Of a DNA stretch of 33,039 nt, positions 7,170-15,093 are shown piece by piece (position 1 is the first letter of the stretch; each line of letters opens with the position of its first letter). The DNA comes from CAYJEQ01 sp964369235. Its GTDB lineage: Bacteria; Bacillota; Clostridia; Oscillospirales; Ruminococcaceae. The stretch lies in assembly GCA_964369235.1 (NCBI GenBank), contig CAYJEQ010000022.1, positions 1-33,039 on the forward strand, written 5' to 3'. Under the pieces are notes generated by a model, which saw nothing but the letters and a program-made list of their open reading frames with translations, ran no database searches and was not told where the DNA came from. The translations under genes were made by a program, and so were the position numbers.

Positions 7170-8264
7170 TTAACCCTCCTTTACTTCTTTAGCTGTGGCT
7201 GATGCCTTAGCTTTATCAATTAGTAGAATCTGCTTCATAAGCATTGGAGCTGCTACGAATATTACAACTAGTGCCTGAATAACCCCTACAAACTCAGTAG
7301 GCGTACTGGTGGTACGATTAAGGAACATAGACCCAGCACGGAGAGCACCAAAAATTATACCAGAGAATATTACCCCAATAGGTGAGCCACTGGCTAGGGC
7401 TGAAACAGCAATACCATCAAATCCATAACCAGGGGAGAAACCTACAATAAGTCGCTTATCCACACCTAGTACATGGCTGGCACCAGCAAATCCGGCAATA
7501 GCACCACTAATAAGCAGTGATATAATTACTACCTTGTTTACTGATATACCTGCTGTTTGAGCAGCTAGGGGATTAAGACCAACACCGGTTATTTCATAGC
7601 CTAGTACCGTTCTGTCAAAAATCCATTTAACAAGGATACAGGCAAGAATTGCAAAGATAATTGCGATTGTAAGCTGATATTTTGAGAATATCTTAGGCAG
7701 TAGTGCAGTGTCTAGGACTTTTTCTGTTTGTGCTGTGGAACTGCCCTCTGCTAAGAATACATCATTTACTAGATATCCTACAAAGTAGATTGCAATGGAG
7801 TTTAGCATTATAGTGGCGATAACTTCATTAGAGCCAAACTTTACCTTTAAAACTCCTACTAAACCTGCATATAAACTACCAGCAATAATACCTGCTAGTA
7901 GTGCTAGTGGTAGGTGGATAAAGATAGGTAAACCTAAATCCATAGGCCCTACTATAGCAGCAGCCATAGCCCCTAGGTATAACTGTCCTTCGATACCTAG
8001 ATTCATTATGGTGGCACGCTTAGCAAAGGTAAAGGCTAAACCTGTAAATATTAGTGGGGTAGCCTGTGTTAGAGTTTGTGCAATAGCACTTTGGCTTAAA
8101 AATGCCCCCTCAATAATAGCTGCAAATGCTTCAAAGGGATTATATCCTGACAGTGCCATAATAATACCACTTAGAAGTATAGCAAAAAGTAAAGCAACTA
8201 TAGAAAGCACAGCAGTATTTTTATCAAGGATTTCTATTAGTCTATCTTTTGTAAGTTTTTTCAT
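7170..8264 (-). CDS. BMP-family ABC transporter permease, first subunit
   Basis: This 364-residue permease resembles NupP/YufP. It has a short basic N-terminus, a first membrane segment at about 19-37 and about ten hydrophobic segments in all. Characteristic stretches are ATIMNLGIEGQLYLGA, then KVKFGSNEVIATIMLN, and YEITGVGLNPLAAQTAGI in the coupling loop. It ends with a basic cytoplasmic tail. The start at 8264 follows AAGGAGG, and that ribosome site lies inside the 3' end of the ATPase gene, so the two are translationally linked. The substrate class of these permeases is usually nucleosides or related small solutes, but the sequence does not fix it. Confidence 0.88.
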   Translation of the reverse strand: MKKLTKDRLIEILDKNTAVLSIVALLFAILLSGIIMALSGYNPFEAFAAIIEGAFLSQSAIAQTLTQATPLIFTGLAFTFAKRATIMNLGIEGQLYLGAMAAAIVGPMDLGLPIFIHLPLALLAGIIAGSLYAGLVGVLKVKFGSNEVIATIMLNSIAIYFVGYLVNDVFLAEGSSTAQTEKVLDTALLPKIFSKYQLTIAIIFAILACILVKWIFDRTVLGYEITGVGLNPLAAQTAGISVNKVVIISLLISGAIAGFAGASHVLGVDKRLIVGFSPGYGFDGIAVSALASGSPIGVIFSGIIFGALRAGSMFLNRTTSTPTEFVGVIQALVVIFVAAPMLMKQILLIDKAKASATAKEVKEG

Positions 8265-8265
8265 A

Positions 8266-9783
8266 CTACAGTACCTCCTTCTCTAATTCTCCACCAGTCA
8301 TAAGGATACCTAACTGGTTTTCAGTAATCTTATCTGGGTGGGACTCTGCTACAATTTTACCGTCGTAGATAACAGCTATTCTATCGCTTAGACAGCGTGC
8401 TTCATCTAGGTCAGCAGAGATAAGAAGTATTGCCTTACCCTCATCACGAAGATCTAGTAGCTTATTGTGTATATACTCCTGTGCACCAACATCAACACCT
8501 CTAGTAGGCTGTGCAACGATGATTACATCAGGGTTTTGGCTAAATACTCTTGCAATAATAACCTTCTGCTGATTACCACCAGACAGAGAACTACAGGTAA
8601 CCTGTGTATTAGGGGCTTTTACTAGGTATTCCTTGGATTTTTCGTCAGCGTAGGTTTTTACTGCGTTCTTGTCAAATATACCATTCTTCTGGAAAATATC
8701 CTTGGTGTGATAACCTAGTATAGTGTTGTACTGGATGCTCATATCATTAACAAGTCCCCTAGTGTGGCGATCCTCAGGAATATGGCCAATGCCTGTATTT
8801 ATAAAATCAGATACAGTGCCAACTACCTCTTTGCCGTCCTTAGTAAGCTTTATTGTATCGGCTTTGGTTATGCCTGTAAGTACCTCGATTAGCTCGGTCT
8901 GTCCATTGCCTTCTATACCGGCAAGTCCTAGGATTTCTCCCTTATGTAGAGTTATATTTATATTATCTAGTATCTTATTATCACCTTTAGTTAAATTAAG
9001 GTTTTCTACCTTAAAGTAGGCTTCGCCAACTGTTTCGGCTCGCCTTGTTACTCCTAGAGCAACATTTCTTCCTACCATCATCTCTGCTAGGATATTTGTA
9101 TTAACCTCTGAAATAGGCACACACTGATTTACCATCTTACCATCACGAAGAACGGAAATTCTATCAGCGATTGCCATGGTTTCCTTTAGCTTATGGGTGA
9201 TTATGATTATGCTTTTGCCTTCTTTTTTAAGCTCTCTCATAACCTTAAAAAGCTCCTCTATCTCCTGAGGTGTAAGTACAGCTGTTGGCTCATCTAGTAT
9301 AAGAATATCTGCACCACTATAAAGGGCTTTTAAAATCTCAACCCTTTGCTGTTCCCCCACCGACAACTCCTGAACTTTCTGATTAGGAGAGATAGCGAAG
9401 CCGTATTTTGTAATCATGTCTGAAACTTTTTTTTCTGCAGCTTTGTAATCAAAGAAAATCCCCTTAGTTGGCTCATTGCCGATTACTATATTCTCTGTTA
9501 CTGTCATAACAGGGGTAAGCATAAAATGCTGATGTACCATGCCGATACCTAGAGATATAGCCTGTGAAGGACTTTTTATAGTTACCTTCTCACCATTTAT
9601 AAATATCTCACCAGCATCTGGTTTGCACATACCATATAGTATTTTCATAAGGGTGGATTTACCTGCGCCATTTTCCCCTAAAAGAGAGTGAATCTCCCCT
9701 TTGGCAACCTGTAAAACTGCGTCATCTACTGCTCTTACTAGAGGGTACTGCTTAACAATACCACGCATTTCGATAGCGTTCAT
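8266..9783 (-). CDS. Two-domain ABC transporter ATPase of BMP system
   Basis: This 505-residue protein has two tandem ABC domains, the arrangement seen in NupO/YufO and RbsA-type ATPases. Domain 1 has Walker A GENGAGKS (36-43), signature LSVGEQQ and Walker B ILILDEPTAVL. Domain 2 has a degenerate P-loop (GIEGNGQTE), the signature LSGGNQQKV and an altered Walker B IIVAQPTRGVD, as is normal for this family. One active site is therefore probably catalytic and the other structural. It energises the two permeases encoded directly downstream. The start at 9783 is preceded by AAAGGGG. It is separated from the upstream lipoprotein gene by 389 bases of hairpins and a structured repeat rather than by a promoter I can identify. 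Confidence 0.92.
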   Translation of the reverse strand: MNAIEMRGIVKQYPLVRAVDDAVLQVAKGEIHSLLGENGAGKSTLMKILYGMCKPDAGEIFINGEKVTIKSPSQAISLGIGMVHQHFMLTPVMTVTENIVIGNEPTKGIFFDYKAAEKKVSDMITKYGFAISPNQKVQELSVGEQQRVEILKALYSGADILILDEPTAVLTPQEIEELFKVMRELKKEGKSIIIITHKLKETMAIADRISVLRDGKMVNQCVPISEVNTNILAEMMVGRNVALGVTRRAETVGEAYFKVENLNLTKGDNKILDNINITLHKGEILGLAGIEGNGQTELIEVLTGITKADTIKLTKDGKEVVGTVSDFINTGIGHIPEDRHTRGLVNDMSIQYNTILGYHTKDIFQKNGIFDKNAVKTYADEKSKEYLVKAPNTQVTCSSLSGGNQQKVIIARVFSQNPDVIIVAQPTRGVDVGAQEYIHNKLLDLRDEGKAILLISADLDEARCLSDRIAVIYDGKIVAESHPDKITENQLGILMTGGELEKEVL

Positions 9784-9844
9784 AATGTTCCCCTTTATTT
9801 AAAAGTTACTGTTAATTTAAGTAAACGAAATATCATAAATTTGT

Positions 9845-9980
9845 TTATTCTCTCCCCCACCATGAGAGTGAAGGAGAGAATAATTAATGCTTACTGAATA
9901 ACTGGGTGCTAAGCACACAGTTATAAATCGCCACAATATTGTGGCGATTTAACCTCAAAACAAGGGCGTTTTGAGGTTAA
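9845..9980 (-). other. Run of four hairpins within the operon
   Basis: Four consecutive inverted repeats fill this stretch: an 11-bp stem at 9845-9855/9873-9883; ATAACTG/CAGTTAT at 9898-9904/9918-9924 with an inner GTGC/GCAC; a perfect 26-base palindrome at 9925-9950; and a 13-bp stem at 9949-9961/9968-9980. None is followed by a T-run on the minus strand, so they look like transcript-stability or attenuation structures rather than terminators. With the repeat at 9997-10141 they fill most of the 389-base gap between the lipoprotein and ATPase genes. Confidence 0.65.
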
Positions 9981-9996
9981 GATGGGAGATTTTCAG

Positions 9997-10141
9997 CCTG
10001 CCTGAATTTGGAGCTATACTCCAAATTCAGAGTGCAAAGTTTTTATAATAATGGATTAAAAACTTTGCACTTCTAAACACCCAAAAACATATTAAATAAA
10101 CCTATAAGTATGTTTTTGGGTTGTTCAGCAGGCTTTAATTA
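9997..10141. repeat. 145-bp cloverleaf-like repeat, copy 1
   Basis: About 95% identical to 32838-32983. It contains three hairpins: 10002-10013 with 10019-10030 (12 bp), 10032-10045 with 10057-10070 (14 bp), and 10080-10091 with 10109-10120 (12 bp, extended). An outer stem joins AGCCTGC at 9995-10001 to GCAGGCT at 10128-10134. The whole can fold as a closed multi-branch structure. There is no reading frame in it. It lies between the lipoprotein and ATPase genes of one operon. Confidence 0.8.
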
Positions 10142-10172
10142 TGGTTATTTCTATTAAGTTAAAACTTTAAAA

Positions 10173-11276
10173 TTACTGCTGATACTGATTTGCTGCTACC
10201 CAAGCTTCTAGCTCTTCTGCTGTTGTTGGAGGAACTAGTGTGCCATCAACGATCTGCTGACGGATTTCTTCTACGATAGCAATCATATCTTCTGGTAAAA
10301 CGATATTAGATCCCTCTACAGAGTATCCTACAGAACCTTCCTTAAGACCACTTACTTTAGAGCCTTCTGCCCATGTGCCTTCTACAAAGGATTTGATTTC
10401 GTTGTATACGATTTCGTCTACATTTCTAATAGCTGTAGCTGCAATGTAGTCAGGCTCGATGTGATTCTGATTACCACCTACGCCAAAAGCATATAGATCA
10501 GCTTCTTTTGCTGCTGTAAATACGCCCATACCAGATGCACCAGCAATATGCTGTACAAAGTCAGCACCACGGTTGTACATAGATAGTGCAATTTCCTTAC
10601 CCTTAGCTGGATCGTTAAAGTTATCAACGGTAGCTTCTAGCACCTCTACTTCTGGGTTAACATACATAGCACCAGCAGTGTAACCGATAATACCCTGTCT
10701 TAATACTGGGCTTTCCATACCTAGAACAACGCCGATTACATTATCATCATTTGTTTTAGCAACATCGGACTGAGTTGCTAGACCTGCAATAACACCTGTT
10801 AGGAATGTCTGCTCTGTCCATTTGGTGGATACTGTGCTTACATTTGGATGTTCAAGGCTATCATCAATTAGGGAGAACTTCTGCTCAGGGAAATCTGCAC
10901 TTACTTCTAGTACAGCTTCACGCTGGTCATAAGCTAGACCTAGGATTAGATCGTATTCTTCTGTTTCAGCAAACATACGATAGTTAGGGATGAAGTCACT
11001 GCTTGTTGTTGGCTCAACATAGTCAAATTCGATACCGAACTCTTCCTGAGCTCTTAGTACACCTGCATAGGTCATGTCATTAAAGTTCTGGTCACCTAGT
11101 CCACCTGTGGATAGGATAACACCCACTTTGATTGGATCAGCTTCTGCTGTAGATGTGGTGGATTCACCAGTTGCATTGGAATCACCAGCTGCTGGAGCAG
11201 AGGAAGCTGTTTCGCTGGAACAGGCAGTTGTTAGCAGCATAGCTGCTGTCAGTGTAAGTACTAATAGTTTCTTCAT
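10173..11276 (-). CDS. BMP-family substrate-binding lipoprotein
   Basis: The 367-residue precursor has a lipoprotein signal peptide, MKKLLVLTLTAAMLLTTAC, with the modified cysteine at residue 19. A low-complexity S/A/E/T linker to about residue 45 follows. The mature domain is of the Bmp/PnrA type: VGVILSTGGLGDQNFND near its start, then FIPNYRMF, FADFVQHIAG-like and VGGNQNHIEPDYIAATAIRN stretches that line the ligand cleft in this family. It captures the solute outside the membrane and hands it to the two permeases. PnrA relatives bind purine nucleosides; the ligand here is unproven. ATG 11276 is chosen because it is the start of the signal peptide and has AAAGGA about 12 bases upstream; the ATG at 11288 directly abuts that site. 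It heads the transporter operon, downstream of the two-component genes. Confidence 0.92.
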   Translation of the reverse strand: MKKLLVLTLTAAMLLTTACSSETASSAPAAGDSNATGESTTSTAEADPIKVGVILSTGGLGDQNFNDMTYAGVLRAQEEFGIEFDYVEPTTSSDFIPNYRMFAETEEYDLILGLAYDQREAVLEVSADFPEQKFSLIDDSLEHPNVSTVSTKWTEQTFLTGVIAGLATQSDVAKTNDDNVIGVVLGMESPVLRQGIIGYTAGAMYVNPEVEVLEATVDNFNDPAKGKEIALSMYNRGADFVQHIAGASGMGVFTAAKEADLYAFGVGGNQNHIEPDYIAATAIRNVDEIVYNEIKSFVEGTWAEGSKVSGLKEGSVGYSVEGSNIVLPEDMIAIVEEIRQQIVDGTLVPPTTAEELEAWVAANQYQQ

Positions 11277-11355
11277 AATTATAACCATTCCTTTTAGTTT
11301 TTAGAGTCTAAGCTCTATATGATTTAGAGGAGGTTACTCCTCGCTACTGAATAAG

Positions 11356-11364
11356 ATTATCACA
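11356..11364 (-). promoter_or_regulatory. Possible extended -10 promoter of the transporter operon
   Basis: On the minus strand TGTGATAAT reads as an extended -10 (TGnGATAAT), about 80 bases before the lipoprotein start. No good -35 lies 17 bases upstream. An alternative TTGTCA at 11394-11399 would pair with TATGTT at 11372-11377. Two direct repeats of ATTTTGTTAA (11364-11373 and 11411-11420, 47 bases apart) overlap the region and could be regulator sites. A hairpin GAGGAG/CTCCTC (about 11327-11342) lies in the leader. Confidence 0.35.
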
Positions 11365-11487
11365 TTTTGTTAACATATAGATAGTAAATACTTTGACAAA
11401 AAGTAACATTATTTTGTTAAAGTTAAAAAAAGTAAAGCTGTTATTACTATTATTATGGCTAAATTTGCACTATATTGACTTTTTATG

Positions 11488-12963
11488 TTACTTATTTAAT
11501 CTTCTTTCCTTATCAGGGTTAATTCCCATATATTTCTTATAAAGTCGTGAGAAATAACCTGGATTTACATATCCTACCTGATAACCAATATCTGCAATTC
11601 TCTTGTCGGTGTTTAGTATTAGGGTACGGGCTTTTTTTAGTCGGTACATAATTATATACACACTGATATTTTCCCCTACCTCCTCCTTAAACATCCTAGA
11701 GAAATACTCTGGGGAACGATGGACAAGTTTTGCTATATCTACTAGGTTTATCTGTTTATCATAGTTTTGATGAATATAGTCTAGGGCAGTAGCAATGGAG
11801 CTACTATAACCACTGCCACCATCTATTATAAGTAGATTAAGCATCTCTTTTATTCTATCCATGCAAATTTGTAGTGTGGTTATGGTCATTAAATTATCAG
11901 AGGTACTAGCTGGTATTAGTTTCTGATTATGACAGTGCTGTTCTATAGTTATATAGAGATTAATCCACTGTTTTTTAAGCCACACCACCTGTGTGTACTC
12001 TAGGGACTTAACACTTTGGAAAAGTTTTTCCAGCTCTACATCTACTTCACGATAGGACTTTAGGGCAAATAGAGAATGTATCTCTCCAAAGTGCTCCTGA
12101 ATTTTTCTATTATATCCATCTTCTTCTGAAAGCATATCGCTACAGCAGTAGAGCTTATTTTCCTGTTTAAAGAAATACATCTCCAGTGCCTCTATAGCTT
12201 CCTCCACAGCCCTAGTAGAACTACCAAATCCCATATGCTCCACACCTATTCCCACAGGGCAGTTATACTCCTTACAGATGAAATTACCTATGGACAGGCT
12301 ATGATTATAAAGATTCTCATCACCTTGTAGTATTATCTGTAGATAACCTTGATGTAGGGCATATAGCACCAGAGTATTATTACCTGTTAAGATATGGCTA
12401 TAGATATGCTCTCGGTGTTCCCATAGAGACCGTGACATGGTAAGGACGATATAGCTTTTCTGTAAGTCAGCTCCTAACCTCTGCCAAAAGTCCAGTATCT
12501 CCTGGGTGGACTTACCCTGAAATATATCAAAAAGATCAATCATATAATCCTGTGCTAGGTTTATCTCTTTGTTTTGAATAATGTCTATCTTCTTCTCTAG
12601 CACCCCTTCCAGTATATGGGTTAAATCACCACTACGCATTTCTGACTTTAATAGATAGCTAGTAGCACCGTAGTTAATAGCACGCTGTGCATAGGAAAAT
12701 TCAGCGTGATTAGTAAGTACAATAAACACTGTATAAGGCAGTAGGGGACTTACCTTCTCCATTAATTCCAGCCCGTCCATAACAGGCATCTGTATATCGG
12801 TGACAATTACATCGGGCTTTAACTCTATTACCTTATCAAAGGCTTCTTTGCCGTTTTTAGCACTGCCTAGTATCTGGAATTTATCTCCTTTAAGGCTGAT
12901 ACAGTAGTTTATCCAGTCCCTTATTGGCTTCTCATCATCTACTGTAAAAACTGTCAGCTTCAT
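11488..12963 (-). CDS. YesN-like response regulator with AraC HTH domain
   Basis: This 491-residue protein has a CheY-type receiver domain (1-120) with acidic residues D9 and D10, phosphoacceptor D56 in VIVTDIQMPVMDG, T84 and the conserved lysine K106. A long middle region (about 125-385) has no recognised motif. The C-terminal AraC-type double helix-turn-helix (about 390-488) contains SPEYFSRMFKEEVGENIS and IADIGYQVGYVNPGYFSRLYKKY. It should bind DNA when phosphorylated by the partner kinase encoded 52 bases upstream. Its obvious target is the BMP transporter operon 200 bases downstream, by analogy with YesMN-type pairs next to uptake genes. GAAAGGA precedes the ATG at 12963. Confidence 0.92.
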   Translation of the reverse strand: MKLTVFTVDDEKPIRDWINYCISLKGDKFQILGSAKNGKEAFDKVIELKPDVIVTDIQMPVMDGLELMEKVSPLLPYTVFIVLTNHAEFSYAQRAINYGATSYLLKSEMRSGDLTHILEGVLEKKIDIIQNKEINLAQDYMIDLFDIFQGKSTQEILDFWQRLGADLQKSYIVLTMSRSLWEHREHIYSHILTGNNTLVLYALHQGYLQIILQGDENLYNHSLSIGNFICKEYNCPVGIGVEHMGFGSSTRAVEEAIEALEMYFFKQENKLYCCSDMLSEEDGYNRKIQEHFGEIHSLFALKSYREVDVELEKLFQSVKSLEYTQVVWLKKQWINLYITIEQHCHNQKLIPASTSDNLMTITTLQICMDRIKEMLNLLIIDGGSGYSSSIATALDYIHQNYDKQINLVDIAKLVHRSPEYFSRMFKEEVGENISVYIIMYRLKKARTLILNTDKRIADIGYQVGYVNPGYFSRLYKKYMGINPDKERRLNK

Positions 12964-13015
12964 ATTTATATCATTCCTTTCACTGAGTTTTGATAGTTAC
13001 TTTATATTATTGGAT

Positions 13016-14734
13016 TTACTGAGTGTTTGGGAGCTTTACTATTATTTTAGTACCTTTACCTAGAGTTTCCCCTAAAGAGATACCGTAGTTATCCCCGTAG
13101 TTTATCTTTATTCTCTCGTCAATATTATGTAAACCTACACTGTTTACATTAATACTTTGATTAAGGGCTTTATCCATCTGTTCCTCAGTCATGCCAATAC
13201 CATTGTCTATTATCTCAAAATAGATATTATCTTCATGAGTTCTACCGATAATCTCTATTACCACCATCTCCTCACTACCCACATTATAAAATATTGCATT
13301 TTCTACCAGTGGTTGTAGTAGTAGGGTGGGGATAAGAGCATTCTCTATAGAGGGGTCAATATGGTACTTTACCATAAAGCTATCAGGATAACGATAGGAT
13401 TGGAGGGTTGCATAGTCCACCACAGTGTCAATTTCCTGTGAGATGGTTATATATTCGTCAGACCGTGATAGAGTTTTTCGCAGTAGCTTAGAGAAACTAA
13501 AAAGCATATCACTTACCCTTTGGGTATCACCCATCTCTGCTAGAAATCTTATAGAGCTTAAGGTATTATAAATAAAGTGGGGATTAATCTGTGCCTGTAG
13601 AAAATCTAGCTCTGCCATTCGCTTTTTCTTCTCCTCGGTTTTAACCGAGTCAATAAGTCTATCAATCTCTCCTACCATGTGGTTAAATGAATTTGCAATC
13701 TCCCCAAATTCATCGGCCTTTAGATAATCTATCCTTGTGGAGAAATCCCCCATAGTTACCTGTTCCATACTGGTTTTAATGGTGTCTATAGGTTTTTTCA
13801 TATACTGGGTAAACCATATCATTGTAATTAGTGTAATGACAATAAAAACTAACATCATAAAGAAAAGATTATTACCCAGTGATATTATGTCACCTTCCAT
13901 AAGTTGAACAGGTATATTAGCGATAATATTCCAGTGGGTACTAGGAATAGGCTGGGTAATCTGTATAAAATCTGGATTATCTGTATTAGTAGAGTATTTA
14001 CTGCCGATTAAGCCTTTGTTTTTATGGGAGATAATAGTATTATCCTTATCTATAATAATATGTTCCTTATTGTCGGTAATTAAACTGTGGTAGGTATTAT
14101 ATAACACATGCTCACTAATAGTTATTACTAAGATCCCTAGACTCTCAGAGGTAATAGGATCCTTAATCTCCTGAGTAATTCTAAAGGTATATTTAAAGAT
14201 ACCCTGTTCATCAGGGTTGTAATTATAGTCAATATACCACTTGCCCTCGCTATAGGAGGAGTTTTCTATTAAGGACTTTAGCTCATTAGCTGTAATATTA
14301 AAAGGCTGGCTGTAGGGGTATTTAATGGACATATTATTGTATCCGATTATCTCGTATGATACTAGATTGGTAAAACGGCTGGTAACCCAAGTATATCTTT
14401 GGAAGATGTCCTCTACTGTGTCGCTTAGTTGGGTGGTAATTTCAGGGGTGATTTCAGCTTCCTTTATCTGTAGATAATCTGATACCTTACTGGAAAAGGC
14501 AATCTCGTCAGAAATTCGCTTACCACTAACTATTAAATCACTTATTTCACTGGCTGTAACAGTAAGATTATTGCTATTAAGGTTTATAACCTCCTGACGC
14601 ATGGTGGAGCTAACGGCACTGTAATTGAGCTGGCTAAACACCACTAAAACCACCACTACAAATAGGGCAAGCAGTGAAAATGTAGTGGCGATAAAGTTTT
14701 TCTTATATTTAAATTTAAATTTATAATCTGACAT
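13016..14734 (-). CDS. YesM-like sensor histidine kinase
   Basis: This 572-residue membrane kinase has a basic cytoplasmic start, TM1 at about 14-36, an extracellular sensor region at about 37-287 (Cache-like by size and pattern), TM2 at about 288-310 and a HAMP domain at about 311-363. The kinase core follows. The His_kinase-type motif QINPHFIYNTL places the phospho-accepting histidine at H386. The ATPase has the N box QPLVENAIFY (N479) and the G box DNGIGM (510-515), then GLHNIDERI. This is the YesM/LytS class, usually paired with AraC-type regulators. It is the first gene of a pair with the response regulator. The ATG at 14734 has AGGAGA nine bases upstream. The extracellular ligand is unknown; it may be the transported solute or its precursor. 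Confidence 0.93.
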   Translation of the reverse strand: MSDYKFKFKYKKNFIATTFSLLALFVVVVLVVFSQLNYSAVSSTMRQEVINLNSNNLTVTASEISDLIVSGKRISDEIAFSSKVSDYLQIKEAEITPEITTQLSDTVEDIFQRYTWVTSRFTNLVSYEIIGYNNMSIKYPYSQPFNITANELKSLIENSSYSEGKWYIDYNYNPDEQGIFKYTFRITQEIKDPITSESLGILVITISEHVLYNTYHSLITDNKEHIIIDKDNTIISHKNKGLIGSKYSTNTDNPDFIQITQPIPSTHWNIIANIPVQLMEGDIISLGNNLFFMMLVFIVITLITMIWFTQYMKKPIDTIKTSMEQVTMGDFSTRIDYLKADEFGEIANSFNHMVGEIDRLIDSVKTEEKKKRMAELDFLQAQINPHFIYNTLSSIRFLAEMGDTQRVSDMLFSFSKLLRKTLSRSDEYITISQEIDTVVDYATLQSYRYPDSFMVKYHIDPSIENALIPTLLLQPLVENAIFYNVGSEEMVVIEIIGRTHEDNIYFEIIDNGIGMTEEQMDKALNQSINVNSVGLHNIDERIKINYGDNYGISLGETLGKGTKIIVKLPNTQ

Positions 14735-14771
14735 TGAATTTCTCCTACAAGGTGAACTATTTATAGGTTAT

Positions 14772-14847
14772 ACAAGGCTGTAAGTGTAATATTTTATATA
14801 AATTATTATAGCATTTTTTACTATTAAATTCAAGTTTATAGCCTTGT
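14772..14847. promoter_or_regulatory. Inverted half-sites bracketing the kinase promoter
   Basis: ACAAGGCTGTAA (14772-14783) and TTATAGCCTTGT (14836-14847) are inverted copies with one difference, which is a G-T wobble if paired in RNA. They enclose the complete promoter at 14805-14833, one half-site directly upstream of the -35 and the other in the leader. A looping operator or an autoregulatory site for the response regulator is plausible but unproven. Confidence 0.45.
14805..14833 (-). promoter_or_regulatory. Promoter of the kinase-regulator genes
   Basis: On the minus strand TTGAAT (14828-14833), a 17-base spacer and an extended -10 TGCTATAAT (TATAAT at 14805-14810) make a good sigma-A promoter about 70 bases before the kinase start. 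Confidence 0.7.
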
Positions 14848-14969
14848 AATTGTAGGCTATAGATAAAGCATAGGTGGGATTTTAGTTATATTGTTAGGTT
14901 AAATATTCCAGTAATGTAAAAAGAAAATATTTTATAAAGATTATAGGTGGAATTTGTAATAAATTATAA

Positions 14970-14998
14970 TTGACTTTTGTAGATTATTACACTAAACT
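14970..14998 (+). promoter_or_regulatory. Promoter of the MalY/PatB-like gene
   Basis: TTGACT (14970-14975), 17 bases, then TAAACT (14993-14998). The predicted leader of about 90 bases contains TGGCAA/TTGCCA (15005-15010 with 15033-15038) and GGCTG/CAGCC (15047-15051 with 15055-15059). GCCAT at 15035-15039 can also pair with ATGGC at 15045-15049, so alternative folds exist. Confidence 0.55.
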
Positions 14999-15017
14999 TA
15001 GATGTGGCAATCTTTTG

Positions 15018-15039
15018 AAATATAATATAAATTTGCCAT
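15018..15039 (+). repeat. 22-bp direct repeat, copy 2 of 2
   Basis: Identical to 88-109. Here it lies in the leader of the MalY-like gene and supplies the TTGCCA half of a small inverted repeat. Only these two copies were noticed in the window. Confidence 0.5.
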
Positions 15040-15093
15040 ATATAATGGCTGTTACAGCCCTAAAATAAACTTAGAAAAGGATGGAATAAAATA

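Noticed and set aside
7795..8286. 163-residue plus-strand frame within the permease gene
   Set aside because: It is antisense to a well-supported permease with strong family motifs; its composition is that of a mirror frame.
10805..10987. Short plus-strand frame inside the lipoprotein gene
   Set aside because: It is antisense to a clear BMP lipoprotein and has no start signal.
14999..15093. Riboswitch in the MalY-like leader
   Set aside because: The leader is short and contains only small hairpins; no conserved core of SAM, T-box or cobalamin riboswitches is visible.
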